Shown here: positions 14,712-23,723 of the stretch, piece by piece
Position numbering within the stretch: position 1 is the stretch's first letter
How the letters are laid out: each line of letters opens with the position of its first letter
NCBI GenBank assembly: GCA_019418225.1
Contig: DYCF01000040.1
Location: forward strand, 1 to 47,342
Direction: 5' to 3'
Source: Clostridiales bacterium
Lineage (GTDB): Bacteria > Bacillota > Clostridia > Lachnospirales > Cellulosilyticaceae
Length of the DNA: 47,342 bases
Translations under genes and position numbers: made by a program
Notes under the pieces: generated by a model
What the model was told of the DNA's origin: nothing
What the model saw: the letters and a program-made list of their open reading frames with translations, nothing else
Database searches by the model: none

Positions 14712-16133
14712 ATGAGTAAAAAAATAGTAAGTATGCTATTAATTGCAGCAATGGGTATGACAATGTTAGTAGGTTGTGGTGGTAGTGGTGCTGCCGATAC
14801 TAGCAGTACAGCAGGAGATACAACTTCGCCAGAGACAACACAGTCAACTGAATCGGCGGATACAGCTAACGCTTCAAGTGGTGTTACATATTCTGGAGAT
14901 TTATCAATTATGCATTTCTCAACATCTGAAGAATCACAAGGAAATGGTGGTTCTGATGGTTTCCGTACAATGATTGCTCAGTGGAAGGAAGCTAATCCAA
15001 ATGTCAATTTAGTTGAAAATGTTTTAGCAAATGCAGAGTATAAGACGCAAATTGCTACGTTAGCAGGTGCAGGAGACCTACCTGATGTATTCTTATTACA
15101 AGGGATGAATACAAAACAGTGGGCAAAAGAAGGACTTATTATGGATATGACGCAAATTATTTCAGATTCTCCAGATAGTGCAAATTATAATCAAGCCATG
15201 TTCACACCATTTAAAGATGGTGATAAAGAATATGCGATTCCAGCTTTAACTGGTGGTACATGTACAGTTGTTGTATATGATAAACAACTGTGGAAAGATG
15301 CGGGGTATGATACGTTCCCTACAACTTGGGATGAAGTTTTAAAAGCAAAAGATTACTTTACAGAGCAAGGCGTTGATACAATTGCCTTTGGTAACGGTGG
15401 TAAATGGCAGGCTAACTCATGCTTCATGTCAACTGTAGGTTCACTTTTCACGGGTAATGATTGGTATCAATCTATTATTGATAAAGCTGGTGCAAAATTC
15501 ACAGATAAGGCTTTTGTAGATGCCCTTCAATTTACACAGGATGCATTTAAATCTGGTGTATTTAATGCAGACTTTAATGCTATTACAAATGAAGATGCAC
15601 GTGAGTACTATATTTCAGGAGATGCTGCAGCATTTATTGGCGGTAACTGGGATGTCTCATATATTATGGCAACTCTTTTAGAGGCAGATCAGGAAAAATA
15701 TGATAATATCGGCTTTGCAACTTTCCCAACACCATCTAATGCAACAGGACTTACAAATGCTCAAAACATTGGTATGGGATATGGCGTTGCACTTAATCCA
15801 AAACTTGCCGATGATCCAGAAAAATTAGCAGCAGCTATCGATTTAGTATACAAATTAACAGGTAGTGATTTCTCAAATTATGTAGCTTCTAATTATGCAC
15901 TTAGTGGTGTTACAAAAGTTGATAATGTAGATCTTAGTGCCTTTGACCAAGTGACACAAGATTTCTATAATTATTCTTATGTTGATACCAATACATGTGA
16001 AATTTATGATTCTTATGTAAATGGTGCTGTATGGGATATCTTTAATACACAACTTCAAGATATGTTAAATGGAGATGTAGACCCTCAAACAGTTGCTGAA
16101 AAGACTGAAGAAGCATACGAAGCAAACTATTAA
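14712..16133 (+). CDS. Sugar ABC transporter substrate-binding lipoprotein (family 1)
   Basis: The 473-residue product starts behind AAGGGGGTCG. A lipoprotein signal with lipobox LVGC places the lipidated Cys at residue 22, followed by a Ser/Thr/Gly/Glu-rich linker to about residue 60. The rest is a family 1 extracellular solute-binding fold, with the DLPDVFLLQGMNTKQWAKEG segment typical of CUT1 proteins. It would sit on the outer face of the membrane and deliver an oligosaccharide to the two permeases downstream. The substrate cannot be read from sequence; the pullulanase and branching-enzyme neighbours hint at alpha-glucans and the CE3 and GH43 genes at xylan or arabinan products. Confidence 0.9.
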   Translation: MSKKIVSMLLIAAMGMTMLVGCGGSGAADTSSTAGDTTSPETTQSTESADTANASSGVTYSGDLSIMHFSTSEESQGNGGSDGFRTMIAQWKEANPNVNLVENVLANAEYKTQIATLAGAGDLPDVFLLQGMNTKQWAKEGLIMDMTQIISDSPDSANYNQAMFTPFKDGDKEYAIPALTGGTCTVVVYDKQLWKDAGYDTFPTTWDEVLKAKDYFTEQGVDTIAFGNGGKWQANSCFMSTVGSLFTGNDWYQSIIDKAGAKFTDKAFVDALQFTQDAFKSGVFNADFNAITNEDAREYYISGDAAAFIGGNWDVSYIMATLLEADQEKYDNIGFATFPTPSNATGLTNAQNIGMGYGVALNPKLADDPEKLAAAIDLVYKLTGSDFSNYVASNYALSGVTKVDNVDLSAFDQVTQDFYNYSYVDTNTCEIYDSYVNGAVWDIFNTQLQDMLNGDVDPQTVAEKTEEAYEANY

Positions 16134-16168
16134 TCAGTTTACGTGATTGCATATAATGCGTGTAAGCA

Positions 16169-16205
16169 TGGGGCCTTACCTATAGTTTGGGTAGGCCCCA
16201 TTTTT
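16169..16205 (+). terminator. Hairpin between binding protein and permease genes
   Basis: TGGGGCC/GGCCCCA stems extended by TACC/GGTA (16169-16180 and 16189-16200) are followed by five T. Placed inside an operon, it probably stops most transcripts after the binding-protein gene, giving more binding protein than permease. Confidence 0.85.
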
Positions 16206-16228
16206 AAAGAAGGGGAGGGAGAAGTTAT

Positions 16229-17125
16229 ATGTTAAGTGCTATTAAACCAAAGGCTAGAACAATAGCTCTTTATTTGTGTATACCAGTTATATGGTATGTG
16301 TTTTCAGTATTTGTACCACTTATTACAGCTATGTTTTATAGTTTCTTCGAGTGGAAAGGGGGACCTAATAAAACATTCATTGGTATACAAAATTACATAA
16401 CACTTTTTAAAGATGATGTGTTTTGGGGAGCATTTGTAAATAATATTTATATAGTGATTGCTTGTATCATCGGGCAAATAGGCCTAGCATTTATTATTGT
16501 ACTTATGGTAAATTCTAAGCTTGCAAAGTTCAAAGGTATTCATCGTACATTTGCATTTTTCCCAAGTACAGTTTCAGCAGTATGTATTGGTTTCATTTGG
16601 ATGATGATTTACGATTATAAAAGAGGAATTTTAAACTGGGCATTAGAGATAATGGGAAAAGGAGATCTTGTAAGAGTTTGGTTAAATGAACCTAAGCTAG
16701 TACTATTTTTAATATGTATTCCGCTTATTTGGCAATTTATTGGTTACTATATGGTTATTTTACTTTCAGCTATTTCATCAGTAGACCCAGAAATATTTGA
16801 AGTTGCAGAATTAGATGGTGCTAGTGCATTCCAACGTGCTATCTATATTGTATTTCCACTTATTAAAAATACAATTCTTGTGTGTATTACTTTATGTGTA
16901 GCAGGGAATATGAAGGTGTTTGATCATATTTATACAATGACACAAGGTGGACCAGGTAACTCATCTATGGTTATGGCGATGTACGGTTATAAGGTTTCTT
17001 TTGCACAACAAAATATGGGCTATGGTAGTGCGATTTCTGTCGGCATTTTTGTTGTCAGCTTGATTGTTATTGCAGGTGTACAGAAGTTAATGAACCTTTT
17101 AATGAAAGATAAGGGGGTGGAATAA
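16229..17125 (+). CDS. Sugar ABC transporter permease (MalF/UgpA type)
   Basis: The 298-residue membrane protein has six predicted membrane segments, the first near residues 12-36. The ABC-contacting EAA loop reads EVAELDGASAFQRAIYIVFP (about residues 191-210), as in CUT1 permeases. It starts behind AGGGGAGGGAG, and its stop TAA is directly followed by the ATG of the second permease, which implies translational coupling. Confidence 0.92.
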   Translation: MLSAIKPKARTIALYLCIPVIWYVFSVFVPLITAMFYSFFEWKGGPNKTFIGIQNYITLFKDDVFWGAFVNNIYIVIACIIGQIGLAFIIVLMVNSKLAKFKGIHRTFAFFPSTVSAVCIGFIWMMIYDYKRGILNWALEIMGKGDLVRVWLNEPKLVLFLICIPLIWQFIGYYMVILLSAISSVDPEIFEVAELDGASAFQRAIYIVFPLIKNTILVCITLCVAGNMKVFDHIYTMTQGGPGNSSMVMAMYGYKVSFAQQNMGYGSAISVGIFVVSLIVIAGVQKLMNLLMKDKGVE

Positions 17126-18025
17126 ATGCCAAGCATAGCGACTGTTCAAAATGAAAAGAAGAAAAATTATGGTGGAAGAACGCCGATGGAACGTTTTAAG
17201 ACAGGCACCTTATCATTTTTCCTAAATCTCTTCTTGATTGTTTTTTCAGCATCCTGTATCTTTCCATTAGTCTGGATGTTTTACTCTTCTTTAAAGGAAA
17301 AAAGAGAATTTAATGCTGATATTATTGGCTTGCCTCAAAGTCCAACCCTCATAAATTATGTTAAAATTACAACAAACTCAGATTATCATTTAGGTGCATC
17401 TATGTTTAACAGCTTCAGAACAACAGCTATTTCATTAGCACTTATTGTGTTATTTGGTTTTATTGTAGGTTATATTTTAGCAAGAATAAAATTTAAGGGA
17501 AATCGTTTGCTGTATGTAATGTTTTTAATGGGCATGTTAATTCCAGTGCATTCTTTATTAGTCCCTATTTATGTGGTATTTAAAAGTGCTAATTTAAACA
17601 ATAAATGGTTTACACTTATTATACCCTATGTAGCTTTCGGCTTACCTATTGCAATATTTCTTGTGGAGGCATTTGTTAAGGCTATTCCAGTAGAATTAGA
17701 AGAAGCAGCAGCTATTGATGGCTGTTCGTTTTCTAAGACACTATTCCAGATTATATTACCGGTTACAAAACCTATTCTGGTAACAATAGCTATCATTCAA
17801 ACCTTCGCGTGTTGGAATGAATTCTCATTTGCGTTAGTTTTAATTCAAGATGCAAACTTACAAACAGTCCCACTCGCTATGACCATGTTTAAAGGTCAAT
17901 TTGCGTCAGATTATCCTAAAATTATGTCAGCTATGCTTTTGACTATGGCACCTATCGTTGTTTTATACTTTGGATTTAGTAAACAAATTATAAAAGGTAT
18001 GGTAGCTGGTGCAGTCAAAGGATAA
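17126..18025 (+). CDS. Sugar ABC transporter permease (MalG/UgpE type)
   Basis: The 299-residue partner permease has a basic cytoplasmic N-terminus and about six membrane segments. Its EAA loop reads ELEEAAAIDGCSFSKTLFQI. It forms the heterodimeric channel with the preceding permease. No ATPase gene follows; a terminator closes the operon. As in many Firmicutes, a shared MsmK-type ATPase encoded elsewhere probably powers the transporter. Confidence 0.92.
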   Translation: MPSIATVQNEKKKNYGGRTPMERFKTGTLSFFLNLFLIVFSASCIFPLVWMFYSSLKEKREFNADIIGLPQSPTLINYVKITTNSDYHLGASMFNSFRTTAISLALIVLFGFIVGYILARIKFKGNRLLYVMFLMGMLIPVHSLLVPIYVVFKSANLNNKWFTLIIPYVAFGLPIAIFLVEAFVKAIPVELEEAAAIDGCSFSKTLFQIILPVTKPILVTIAIIQTFACWNEFSFALVLIQDANLQTVPLAMTMFKGQFASDYPKIMSAMLLTMAPIVVLYFGFSKQIIKGMVAGAVKG

Positions 18026-18052
18026 ACAATTAATTTAAATAAGGCAAACTGG

Positions 18053-18093
18053 AGCTACCACCAAATCATTTAGGGTTTGGTGGTGGCTTTTTT
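18053..18093 (+). terminator. Terminator of the ABC transporter operon
   Basis: A 13-bp stem (AGCTACCACCAAA, 18053-18065, with TTTGGTGGTGGCT, 18076-18088) is followed by six T. Confidence 0.9.
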
Positions 18094-18117
18094 GAGGGTT
18101 AAAATTATAACAAAGTG

Positions 18118-18666
18118 CTATTCTTCAGCTGCATCCGCATCAGCTTTTGTGGGATGTACTGTGCCAAATGGATGCTTTGGTGGGGCATAGATTGAATAAA
18201 GCTTAATAGGTGTATTTCCGATATTAATTAGATTATGCCAGGTATTAGCTGGCACTATGAAGGCAGAACCATCCGTAACTCTTTGTTTAAAATCTAAATT
18301 ATCTTTTGTATCGCCCATCATAACAAGTCCTTCACCAGCTTCTAAACGTAAGAATTGATCAAGGTTAGAATGGTTTTCAAGGCCAATTTCTCCTCCTGGT
18401 GGGATACTCATTAAGGTAACTTGAAGGTGTGGGCCAGACCATAGTGCGAGACGAAAGTTTGGATTTTCTTTGGTTGCTTTATCTATATCAATTGCAAAAG
18501 GGTTAGGACCGTAATCTTTAAGTTCAGTAGGTGCATTCTGCATCATATTTGATGTATTTGCAGCAGCCATTTGGGCAGCACGATTACGTCTATTATTTTG
18601 AACACTTGAATTATTTTGAGGATATTTGCTATAAGGCATGGTGTTTCTTCTTCCGAAAAGTCCCAT
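18118..18666 (-). CDS. Cupin-domain protein
   Basis: The 182-residue protein starts at 18666 behind GAAAGGGG on the minus strand. The first ~50 residues are a Gln/Asn/Ala-rich, low-complexity extension. Residues ~55-170 form a single cupin barrel: GGEIGLENHSNLDQFLRLEAGEG carries the first metal-binding His/Gln/Glu set and PANTWHNLINIGNTP the second His. The end (LYSIYAPPKHPFGTVHPTKADA) is highly characteristic of this clostridial and bacillar cupin family, whose reaction is not known to me. It converges on the ABC operon and is probably expressed alone. Confidence 0.85.
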   Translation of the reverse strand: MGLFGRRNTMPYSKYPQNNSSVQNNRRNRAAQMAAANTSNMMQNAPTELKDYGPNPFAIDIDKATKENPNFRLALWSGPHLQVTLMSIPPGGEIGLENHSNLDQFLRLEAGEGLVMMGDTKDNLDFKQRVTDGSAFIVPANTWHNLINIGNTPIKLYSIYAPPKHPFGTVHPTKADADAAEE

Positions 18667-18792
18667 TATTATTCCCCTTTCATACTTATTACATTATTTA
18701 TTATATGTGGAAAAGGCTGAGAATGTGAGATGTCTACTTAAAGTAAAAATTGCATTTTAATAAAAATTTAAACAAAAAAATAATGTGGACAC

Positions 18793-18821
18793 TTGTATAT
18801 AATTTATTATAGTTGTATAAT
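18793..18821 (+). promoter_or_regulatory. Promoter for ilvE
   Basis: TTGTAT (18793-18798) and TATAAT (18816-18821) are 17 bases apart, 63 bases before the start codon. Confidence 0.6.
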
Positions 18822-18884
18822 TATTTAAACAAAAATAAGTATCGTTAAAATGCGATCAATCATAATAAGAATGAGGCTGATAAT

Positions 18885-19910
18885 ATGGAAAAGAAAAATT
18901 TAGATTGGGCAAATATTGGATTTGCTTATAGAGAAACAAATAAACGTTATGTTTCTAATTTTAAAAATGGTGAATGGGATAATGGCATCCTTACAGAAGA
19001 TGCAAATGTCATTATTAATGAATCAGCAGGTGTGCTTCAATATGCACAGACATGTTTTGAAGGTCTTAAAGCTTATACAACAGAACAAGGCCAAATTGTT
19101 GTATTTAGACCTGATTTAAACGCAGAACGTATGGCAAATACAGCAAGAAGATTAGAAATGCCTGTATTTCCAGAAGATCGCTTTGTAGAAGCCGTTGTAG
19201 AAACAGTAAAAGCTAATGCAGAATTTGTACCACCATATGGTTCAGGCGCAACACTTTATATTCGTCCTTATATGTTTGGTAGTAGTCCAGTAATTGGTGT
19301 AAAACCAGCTGAAGAATATCAATTTAGAATCTTTACAACACCAGTAGGTCCATACTTTAAGGGAGGGGTAAAACCACTCACATTATGTGTAAGTGATTTT
19401 GATCGTGCAGCACCACATGGTACAGGTCATATTAAAGCTGGCCTTAACTATGCTATGAGTCTTCATCCAATTGTTGCAGCTCATGAAGCCGGTTTTGATG
19501 AAAATATGTATCTTGATGCAGCAACACGTACAAAAGTAGAAGAAACAGGTGGTGCAAACTTCTTATTTGTAACTAAAGATAATAAAGTTGTGACACCTAA
19601 ATCAAATAGCATCTTACCTTCTATTACAAGACGCTCTTTAATGGTTGTAGCAAAAGAATATTTGGGTTTAGAAGTTGAAGAACGAGAAGTATTATTTGAA
19701 GAAGTAAAAGATTTTGCAGAGTGTGGTCTTTGTGGCACTGCTGCCGTTATTTCACCAGTTGGTAAGATTAATGATCATGGTAAAGAAATCTGCTTCCCAA
19801 GTGGTATGAATGAAATGGGACCTATTACTAAAAAACTCTATGAAACTCTTACAGATATTCAAATGGGCCGCATTGAAGCACCAAAAGGATGGATTAAGGT
19901 CATTGAATAA
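18885..19910 (+). CDS. ilvE: Branched-chain amino acid aminotransferase
   Basis: The 341-residue fold-type IV PLP enzyme starts at ATG 18885 behind GAGG. Family motifs include the Tyr/Phe-rich CFEGLKAY, LYIRPYMFG, and GTGHIKAGLNYAMS, whose Lys (K184) should form the PLP Schiff base. It also has EVEE-type ETGGANFLFV and the CGLCGTAAVISPV phosphate-binding loop. It interconverts Leu, Ile and Val with their 2-oxo acids using glutamate/2-oxoglutarate. The gene has its own promoter and terminator and stands alone. Confidence 0.93.
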   Translation: MEKKNLDWANIGFAYRETNKRYVSNFKNGEWDNGILTEDANVIINESAGVLQYAQTCFEGLKAYTTEQGQIVVFRPDLNAERMANTARRLEMPVFPEDRFVEAVVETVKANAEFVPPYGSGATLYIRPYMFGSSPVIGVKPAEEYQFRIFTTPVGPYFKGGVKPLTLCVSDFDRAAPHGTGHIKAGLNYAMSLHPIVAAHEAGFDENMYLDAATRTKVEETGGANFLFVTKDNKVVTPKSNSILPSITRRSLMVVAKEYLGLEVEEREVLFEEVKDFAECGLCGTAAVISPVGKINDHGKEICFPSGMNEMGPITKKLYETLTDIQMGRIEAPKGWIKVIE

Positions 19911-19970
19911 TATGAAAATAGGGTGATAGTACTTTTATAGTCCATATTAAACTCAATTGAATTCTAACTT

Positions 19971-20031
19971 ACAACAAAAAATGAGTTATTGCGAAGTTAT
20001 AAATATTTTGCAATAACTCATTTTTTGTTGT
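19971..20031 (+). terminator. Long terminator hairpin after ilvE
   Basis: Arms of 22 bases (19971-19992 and 20010-20031, starting ACAACAAAAAATGAG) pair perfectly around a 17-base loop and contain a TTTTTT tract in the descending arm. Confidence 0.85.
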
Positions 20032-20347
20032 AAAAATAGAGCGTGCAACTAGAGTATTTATTATTTGATATTACGTTTAAATTCTAATTGAATAATTTAA
20101 CGATATCTAAAATGAAAAAGAAAAGAAAAAGGGATAAATTTAAATTTAAAATAATAATCTACAAAAGCTTTGAATGACAAGACACTAGTGCATTTTAACC
20201 AAAGGGAAAAATATAAAAAATAACTAAATATTAGATGAAAAGTATATAAAATTTATTTAAAATTGTAAAAAATATAATATTTACAAAAATATAAAATAGT
20301 TTATTATATATAATATAAAAACAAAGAGAAAAAGAGGAGGAAGCAAA
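20032..20347. other. AT-rich tract upstream of the GH43 gene
   Basis: This 316-base stretch is almost only A and T near its end and contains no convincing gene. Many TATAAT-like words prevent a firm promoter call. The AGAGGAGGAAGC ribosome site for the GH43 gene is at its right end. Confidence 0.6.
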
Positions 20348-22816
20348 ATGCATATTAAAAGATTCAGAAGTTGTTTTGCAAGATATGCTGTAGCGGCATG
20401 TACAGCAGTGAGTTTAGTGGGTGGTTTTTCTACAACTACTTTTGCAGCAGGTAATACAGTAACACATGTTACAGTTCATGATCCATCAATTGTAAAAGCT
20501 GATAATGGTGCATATTACGTTTTTGGTTCACACCGTGCATTTGCAAAAACGAGTGATTTAAGCAATTGGTCTTTATTTACAAATAACATTAATGAAGAGT
20601 ATAAAACGTTATTTGCTGAAGGCGCAAAGTGGTCAGCTACTAATGACGCAGCGTATGATGTGACAGGAAATACATGGGCACCGGATGTTATTTATAATCC
20701 TGTTATGAAAAAATGGTGCTTATATATGAGCGTTAATGGTGTAGATTGGAATTCATCTATTGCGCTTTGTACAGCAGATCAGATTGAGGGGCCTTATACT
20801 TATGCAGGGACGGTAGTTTATTCAGGATTTACAGAAAAAACACATCCTGTAGAAATGACGGATTATTATAAGGTATGTGGTGAAGATGCGGACATAAGTC
20901 GTTATTTAAAGGATGGCAAATGGAATTCACAATATGGTACGAATGCTATTGACCCAACAGTTTTTTATGATGCAGATGGGAAGCTATGGATGACATATGG
21001 CTCTTGGTTTGGGGGACTTTTCCTTTTGGAGTTAGATGAAACAACAGGACTTAGAGATTATAGCGTAAGCTATGACTTAGATAATGATGCAGCAGATGGC
21101 GTAGCAGCTGATCCTTATCTAGGAATAAGGATTGCGGGTGGATTAGGTGCTTCAGGAGAAGGCTCTTATATCGAAAAGATTGATGATTATTACTATTTAT
21201 TTGCAACTTATGGTGGTTTAGATTCTAATGGCGGTTATAATATGAGAGTTTTCCGAGCTAAAGATGTAACAGGACCATATGTAGATGTGGAAGGCAATTA
21301 TGCGACTTATACAAAAGCTGTAGGTGCTTCCAATACAATGGGAAATGTTGGGGTAAGATTGATGAGTAATTACAGGTGGTCATGTATGGATAAAGCACAA
21401 TTATCTCAAGGCCATAACTCTGCTTTAACGGATGAAGATGGTAAGTATTATGTCGTTTATCATACACGATTTGATGATGGGACTTATACAAATAATGGTG
21501 CCGAATATAATAATGAGATGCATGAAGTACGTGTTCATCAAATGTTCCTAAATGAGGATGGATGGCTTGTTGTAGCACCTTATGAATATAGAGGCGAAGA
21601 AATTTCTGAAACGGGATATAGCAAAGATGAAGTAGTTGGTGATTATGAATTTATTGTACATCGTCCAGATCAGCCTTATTTAGATGGCGCACAAATTGGG
21701 GGTTACACATATGAAATTCCTGTTAATATTAGTTTAAATAAAGATGGCAGTGTAAACGGTAGTGTAAATGGTACATGGGAGATGAAAGAAGGAACACCAT
21801 ATATGAGCTTTACATATGATGGTGTAACTTATAAAGGGGTTTTCTTAAAACAATATCAAGAATCTGAAAAGGCCCAAGAAGTGATGACTTTTACAGCTGT
21901 TGGCTCTAATAATGTAACGATTTGGGGAAGTGCAGGAAAGACTACATTAACGCAGTCACCGTCTATTTATATTGCAGATTTAGAAGAAGGTACATATCGT
22001 TTTAAGAACTTAAATAGTAAGCTTTATATCAACGTGTCTAATGATTCTGCTGAAGAAGGCACAAACATTGACCAATGGGAAAATAATAGTGAAACAGCAC
22101 AAAACTTTAAATTAATCACAGATGAGGATGGCTATAGTGCCTTGCTAACAGCAAGTTCAGATTATAAGAGTGCATTAACAGTAGAAGGCGGCAGTCCAAC
22201 AGATGGTACAAATGTTATTGAAGCACCTTATATAGGCGATGATAGTCAAAAATTTATGATTGCTAATAATGGTGATGGCTCTTATGCTATTTTAACAAAA
22301 GCATCTAATCTTACATCTGCATTAGATGTATTCAACTTTAGCATGGAGAATGGCGGAAATGTTAATCAATGGTCATATTGGGGTGGACTTTGTCAAAAAT
22401 GGATTCCAGAAGTAGTAGAAGAGACAGCGCCAACTTTTCAAGTGGAAGTGGCTCATCAAATGGACAATAGTATTCAGCCTACTTTTACAATTACAGCAGA
22501 AGAAAGCATAGATTTATCAGGATATACTTTGCGTTACTATTTTACTAAAACAGATATGTGCGAAATGGCATTTTGGTGTGATTATGCAGGTAAAGCATTA
22601 AATATAGCACCTTGGTATGTAGATTTGACTTCAGCAGTAAAAGGAAGTTTTGGTGAGGAAGATGGTAAGTATTATTTAGATATTAATTTAGATAATGCAT
22701 GTACAATAGATTCAAAAGAAGACCGTATTACAATTCAAACACGCTTTGCAAATAAGGACTGGTCACAAATAGAAGGTTTTAAATACGAGGGATATAAGAT
22801 TATCAATAATAAATAA
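20348..22816 (+). CDS. Secreted GH43 arabinanase-like enzyme with lipocalin-like, ricin-type and CBM3-like modules
   Basis: The 822-residue product starts behind a strong GAGGAGG. A signal peptide ends near TTTFAAGN (about residue 34). The GH43 five-bladed domain (about 37-420) shows the catalytic base Asp (VHDPSIV, D45), the pKa-modulating Asp (AIDPTVFYD) and the acid Glu (GEGSYIEK). The YWGS-like and HNSALTDEDGKYYVVYH words match endo-1,5-alpha-L-arabinanases. A ~110-residue lipocalin-like domain (about 440-545, VVGDYEFIVHRPDQP) often follows the catalytic domain in this group. Next is a ricin-type beta-trefoil (about 548-690, YRFKNLNSKLYINVSNDSA), then a C-terminal ~130-residue module with IDLSGYTLRYYFTK and CDYAG typical of CBM3. 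It probably cuts arabinan side chains of pectin outside the cell while bound to cellulose. Confidence 0.88.
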   Translation: MHIKRFRSCFARYAVAACTAVSLVGGFSTTTFAAGNTVTHVTVHDPSIVKADNGAYYVFGSHRAFAKTSDLSNWSLFTNNINEEYKTLFAEGAKWSATNDAAYDVTGNTWAPDVIYNPVMKKWCLYMSVNGVDWNSSIALCTADQIEGPYTYAGTVVYSGFTEKTHPVEMTDYYKVCGEDADISRYLKDGKWNSQYGTNAIDPTVFYDADGKLWMTYGSWFGGLFLLELDETTGLRDYSVSYDLDNDAADGVAADPYLGIRIAGGLGASGEGSYIEKIDDYYYLFATYGGLDSNGGYNMRVFRAKDVTGPYVDVEGNYATYTKAVGASNTMGNVGVRLMSNYRWSCMDKAQLSQGHNSALTDEDGKYYVVYHTRFDDGTYTNNGAEYNNEMHEVRVHQMFLNEDGWLVVAPYEYRGEEISETGYSKDEVVGDYEFIVHRPDQPYLDGAQIGGYTYEIPVNISLNKDGSVNGSVNGTWEMKEGTPYMSFTYDGVTYKGVFLKQYQESEKAQEVMTFTAVGSNNVTIWGSAGKTTLTQSPSIYIADLEEGTYRFKNLNSKLYINVSNDSAEEGTNIDQWENNSETAQNFKLITDEDGYSALLTASSDYKSALTVEGGSPTDGTNVIEAPYIGDDSQKFMIANNGDGSYAILTKASNLTSALDVFNFSMENGGNVNQWSYWGGLCQKWIPEVVEETAPTFQVEVAHQMDNSIQPTFTITAEESIDLSGYTLRYYFTKTDMCEMAFWCDYAGKALNIAPWYVDLTSAVKGSFGEEDGKYYLDINLDNACTIDSKEDRITIQTRFANKDWSQIEGFKYEGYKIINNK

Positions 22817-22859
22817 AAAGGCGTAATCAATAAGTACCTTAATGAATATTCAGTTAAAT

Positions 22860-22907
22860 AAAGGGTCAATGTCACTATTTTGAAAAATCTAGTGGCATTG
22901 GCCCTTT
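22860..22907. terminator. Bidirectional terminator between GH43 and DUF436 genes
   Basis: An 18-base stem (22860-22877 with 22890-22907) with two G-T pairs begins AAAGGGTCAATG and ends CCCTTT. It lies between convergent genes and has A/T runs on both sides. Confidence 0.8.
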
Positions 22908-22922
22908 ATTAATAGATCTTAA

Positions 22923-23468
22923 TTAGAGCTTATGCTCATCATAAATGGCACGTACGCCCCCAATGAATTTTGGTCTAGTTCTTGCAGCAAGTAGAATGGC
23001 ATTACCAATGTGGTCTAGACTAAGGCGTATAGGTACAGCAACTTTTTTTAGGTGCATGCCAATGAGTGTTCCACCAATATCTAGTCCTGCATCAGCTTTA
23101 ATTTCTTCTAAGGCAACTGGGTCTTTAAATGTATGATAAGCTTTAGTGGCAAAAGAACCACCGGCTTTTGGCTGTGGGATAACATTAACAATTTCAGCAC
23201 AAGGTACGGCACTACGTTCAACAATAATAGCACGATTTAAGTGTTCGCAGCATTGTGCAGCTAAATAAATGTCTTTTTCTGAAAGGACGCTATAGATCCC
23301 ATTAAAAACAGCTTCTGCAATTTCAGGGCTTGAATGTGTACCAATGGTGTCGCCCCCTACTTCACTTGAAGAACAGCCGATAATAACAATTTGCCCGGCA
23401 TGTAAATTGGCTTTTTCACAGAGTTCGTTTGTAGCTAGTACAGCTTGATTATAAATTGACTCTAACAT
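22923..23468 (-). CDS. DUF436 (YwlG/TIGR01440) family protein
   Basis: The 181-residue protein starts at 23468 behind AAAAAGGAGAG. It matches the conserved DUF436 family along its full length: VIIGCSSSEVGGDTIGTHSS, CCEHLNRAI, VNVIPQPKAGGSFATKAY, GLDIGGTLIGMHLKKVAVP and a C-terminal ARTRPKFIGGVRA. The conserved Cys and Gly-rich loops suggest an enzyme, but no reaction is established to my knowledge. It is transcribed away from the biotin genes. Confidence 0.9.
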   Translation of the reverse strand: MLESIYNQAVLATNELCEKANLHAGQIVIIGCSSSEVGGDTIGTHSSPEIAEAVFNGIYSVLSEKDIYLAAQCCEHLNRAIIVERSAVPCAEIVNVIPQPKAGGSFATKAYHTFKDPVALEEIKADAGLDIGGTLIGMHLKKVAVPIRLSLDHIGNAILLAARTRPKFIGGVRAIYDEHKL

Positions 23469-23585
23469 AATATGCTCTCCTTTTTACTTAAGATGTCTTT
23501 ATTATACATCCTTTAAAGAGATTACAATAGCTTTTTAAATACTTTTACAAGAGCTAGATGTGTATGTCTAGATCTTTTGATTACA

Positions 23586-23617
23586 TTGTAAACCTAAACA
23601 AATAAATAAGTTGACAA
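23586..23617 (+). promoter_or_regulatory. BirA operator (biotin repressor site)
   Basis: TTGTAAAC (23586-23593) and GTTGACAA (23610-23617) are inverted half-sites (TTGTNAAC) separated by exactly 16 bases, which fits the Firmicute BirA pattern of TTGTTAAC/GTTAACAA with 14-16 bases between. The right half covers the -35 box of the promoter for bioD, so biotin-loaded BirA would block transcription. Confidence 0.8.
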
Positions 23618-23639
23618 AATAAAGATTAAGTTTTATATT
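23611..23639 (+). promoter_or_regulatory. Promoter of the bioDA operon
   Basis: A perfect -35 TTGACA (23611-23616) and a -10 TATATT (23634-23639) are 17 bases apart. The operator overlaps the -35 box. Confidence 0.8.
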
Positions 23640-23723
23640 ATTTTAAAAGTAAAGTTTAAATTATAAAATTTTTAGATATAATTATGTTTTTTGGAAAATA
23701 AAGCAAGTATAAGGGGAATTAAA

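Noticed and set aside
18750..18884. AT-rich leader of ilvE examined as a CodY site or T-box riboswitch.
   Set aside because: No good match to AATTTTCWGAAAATT and no T-box sequence or antiterminator; the leader is too short.
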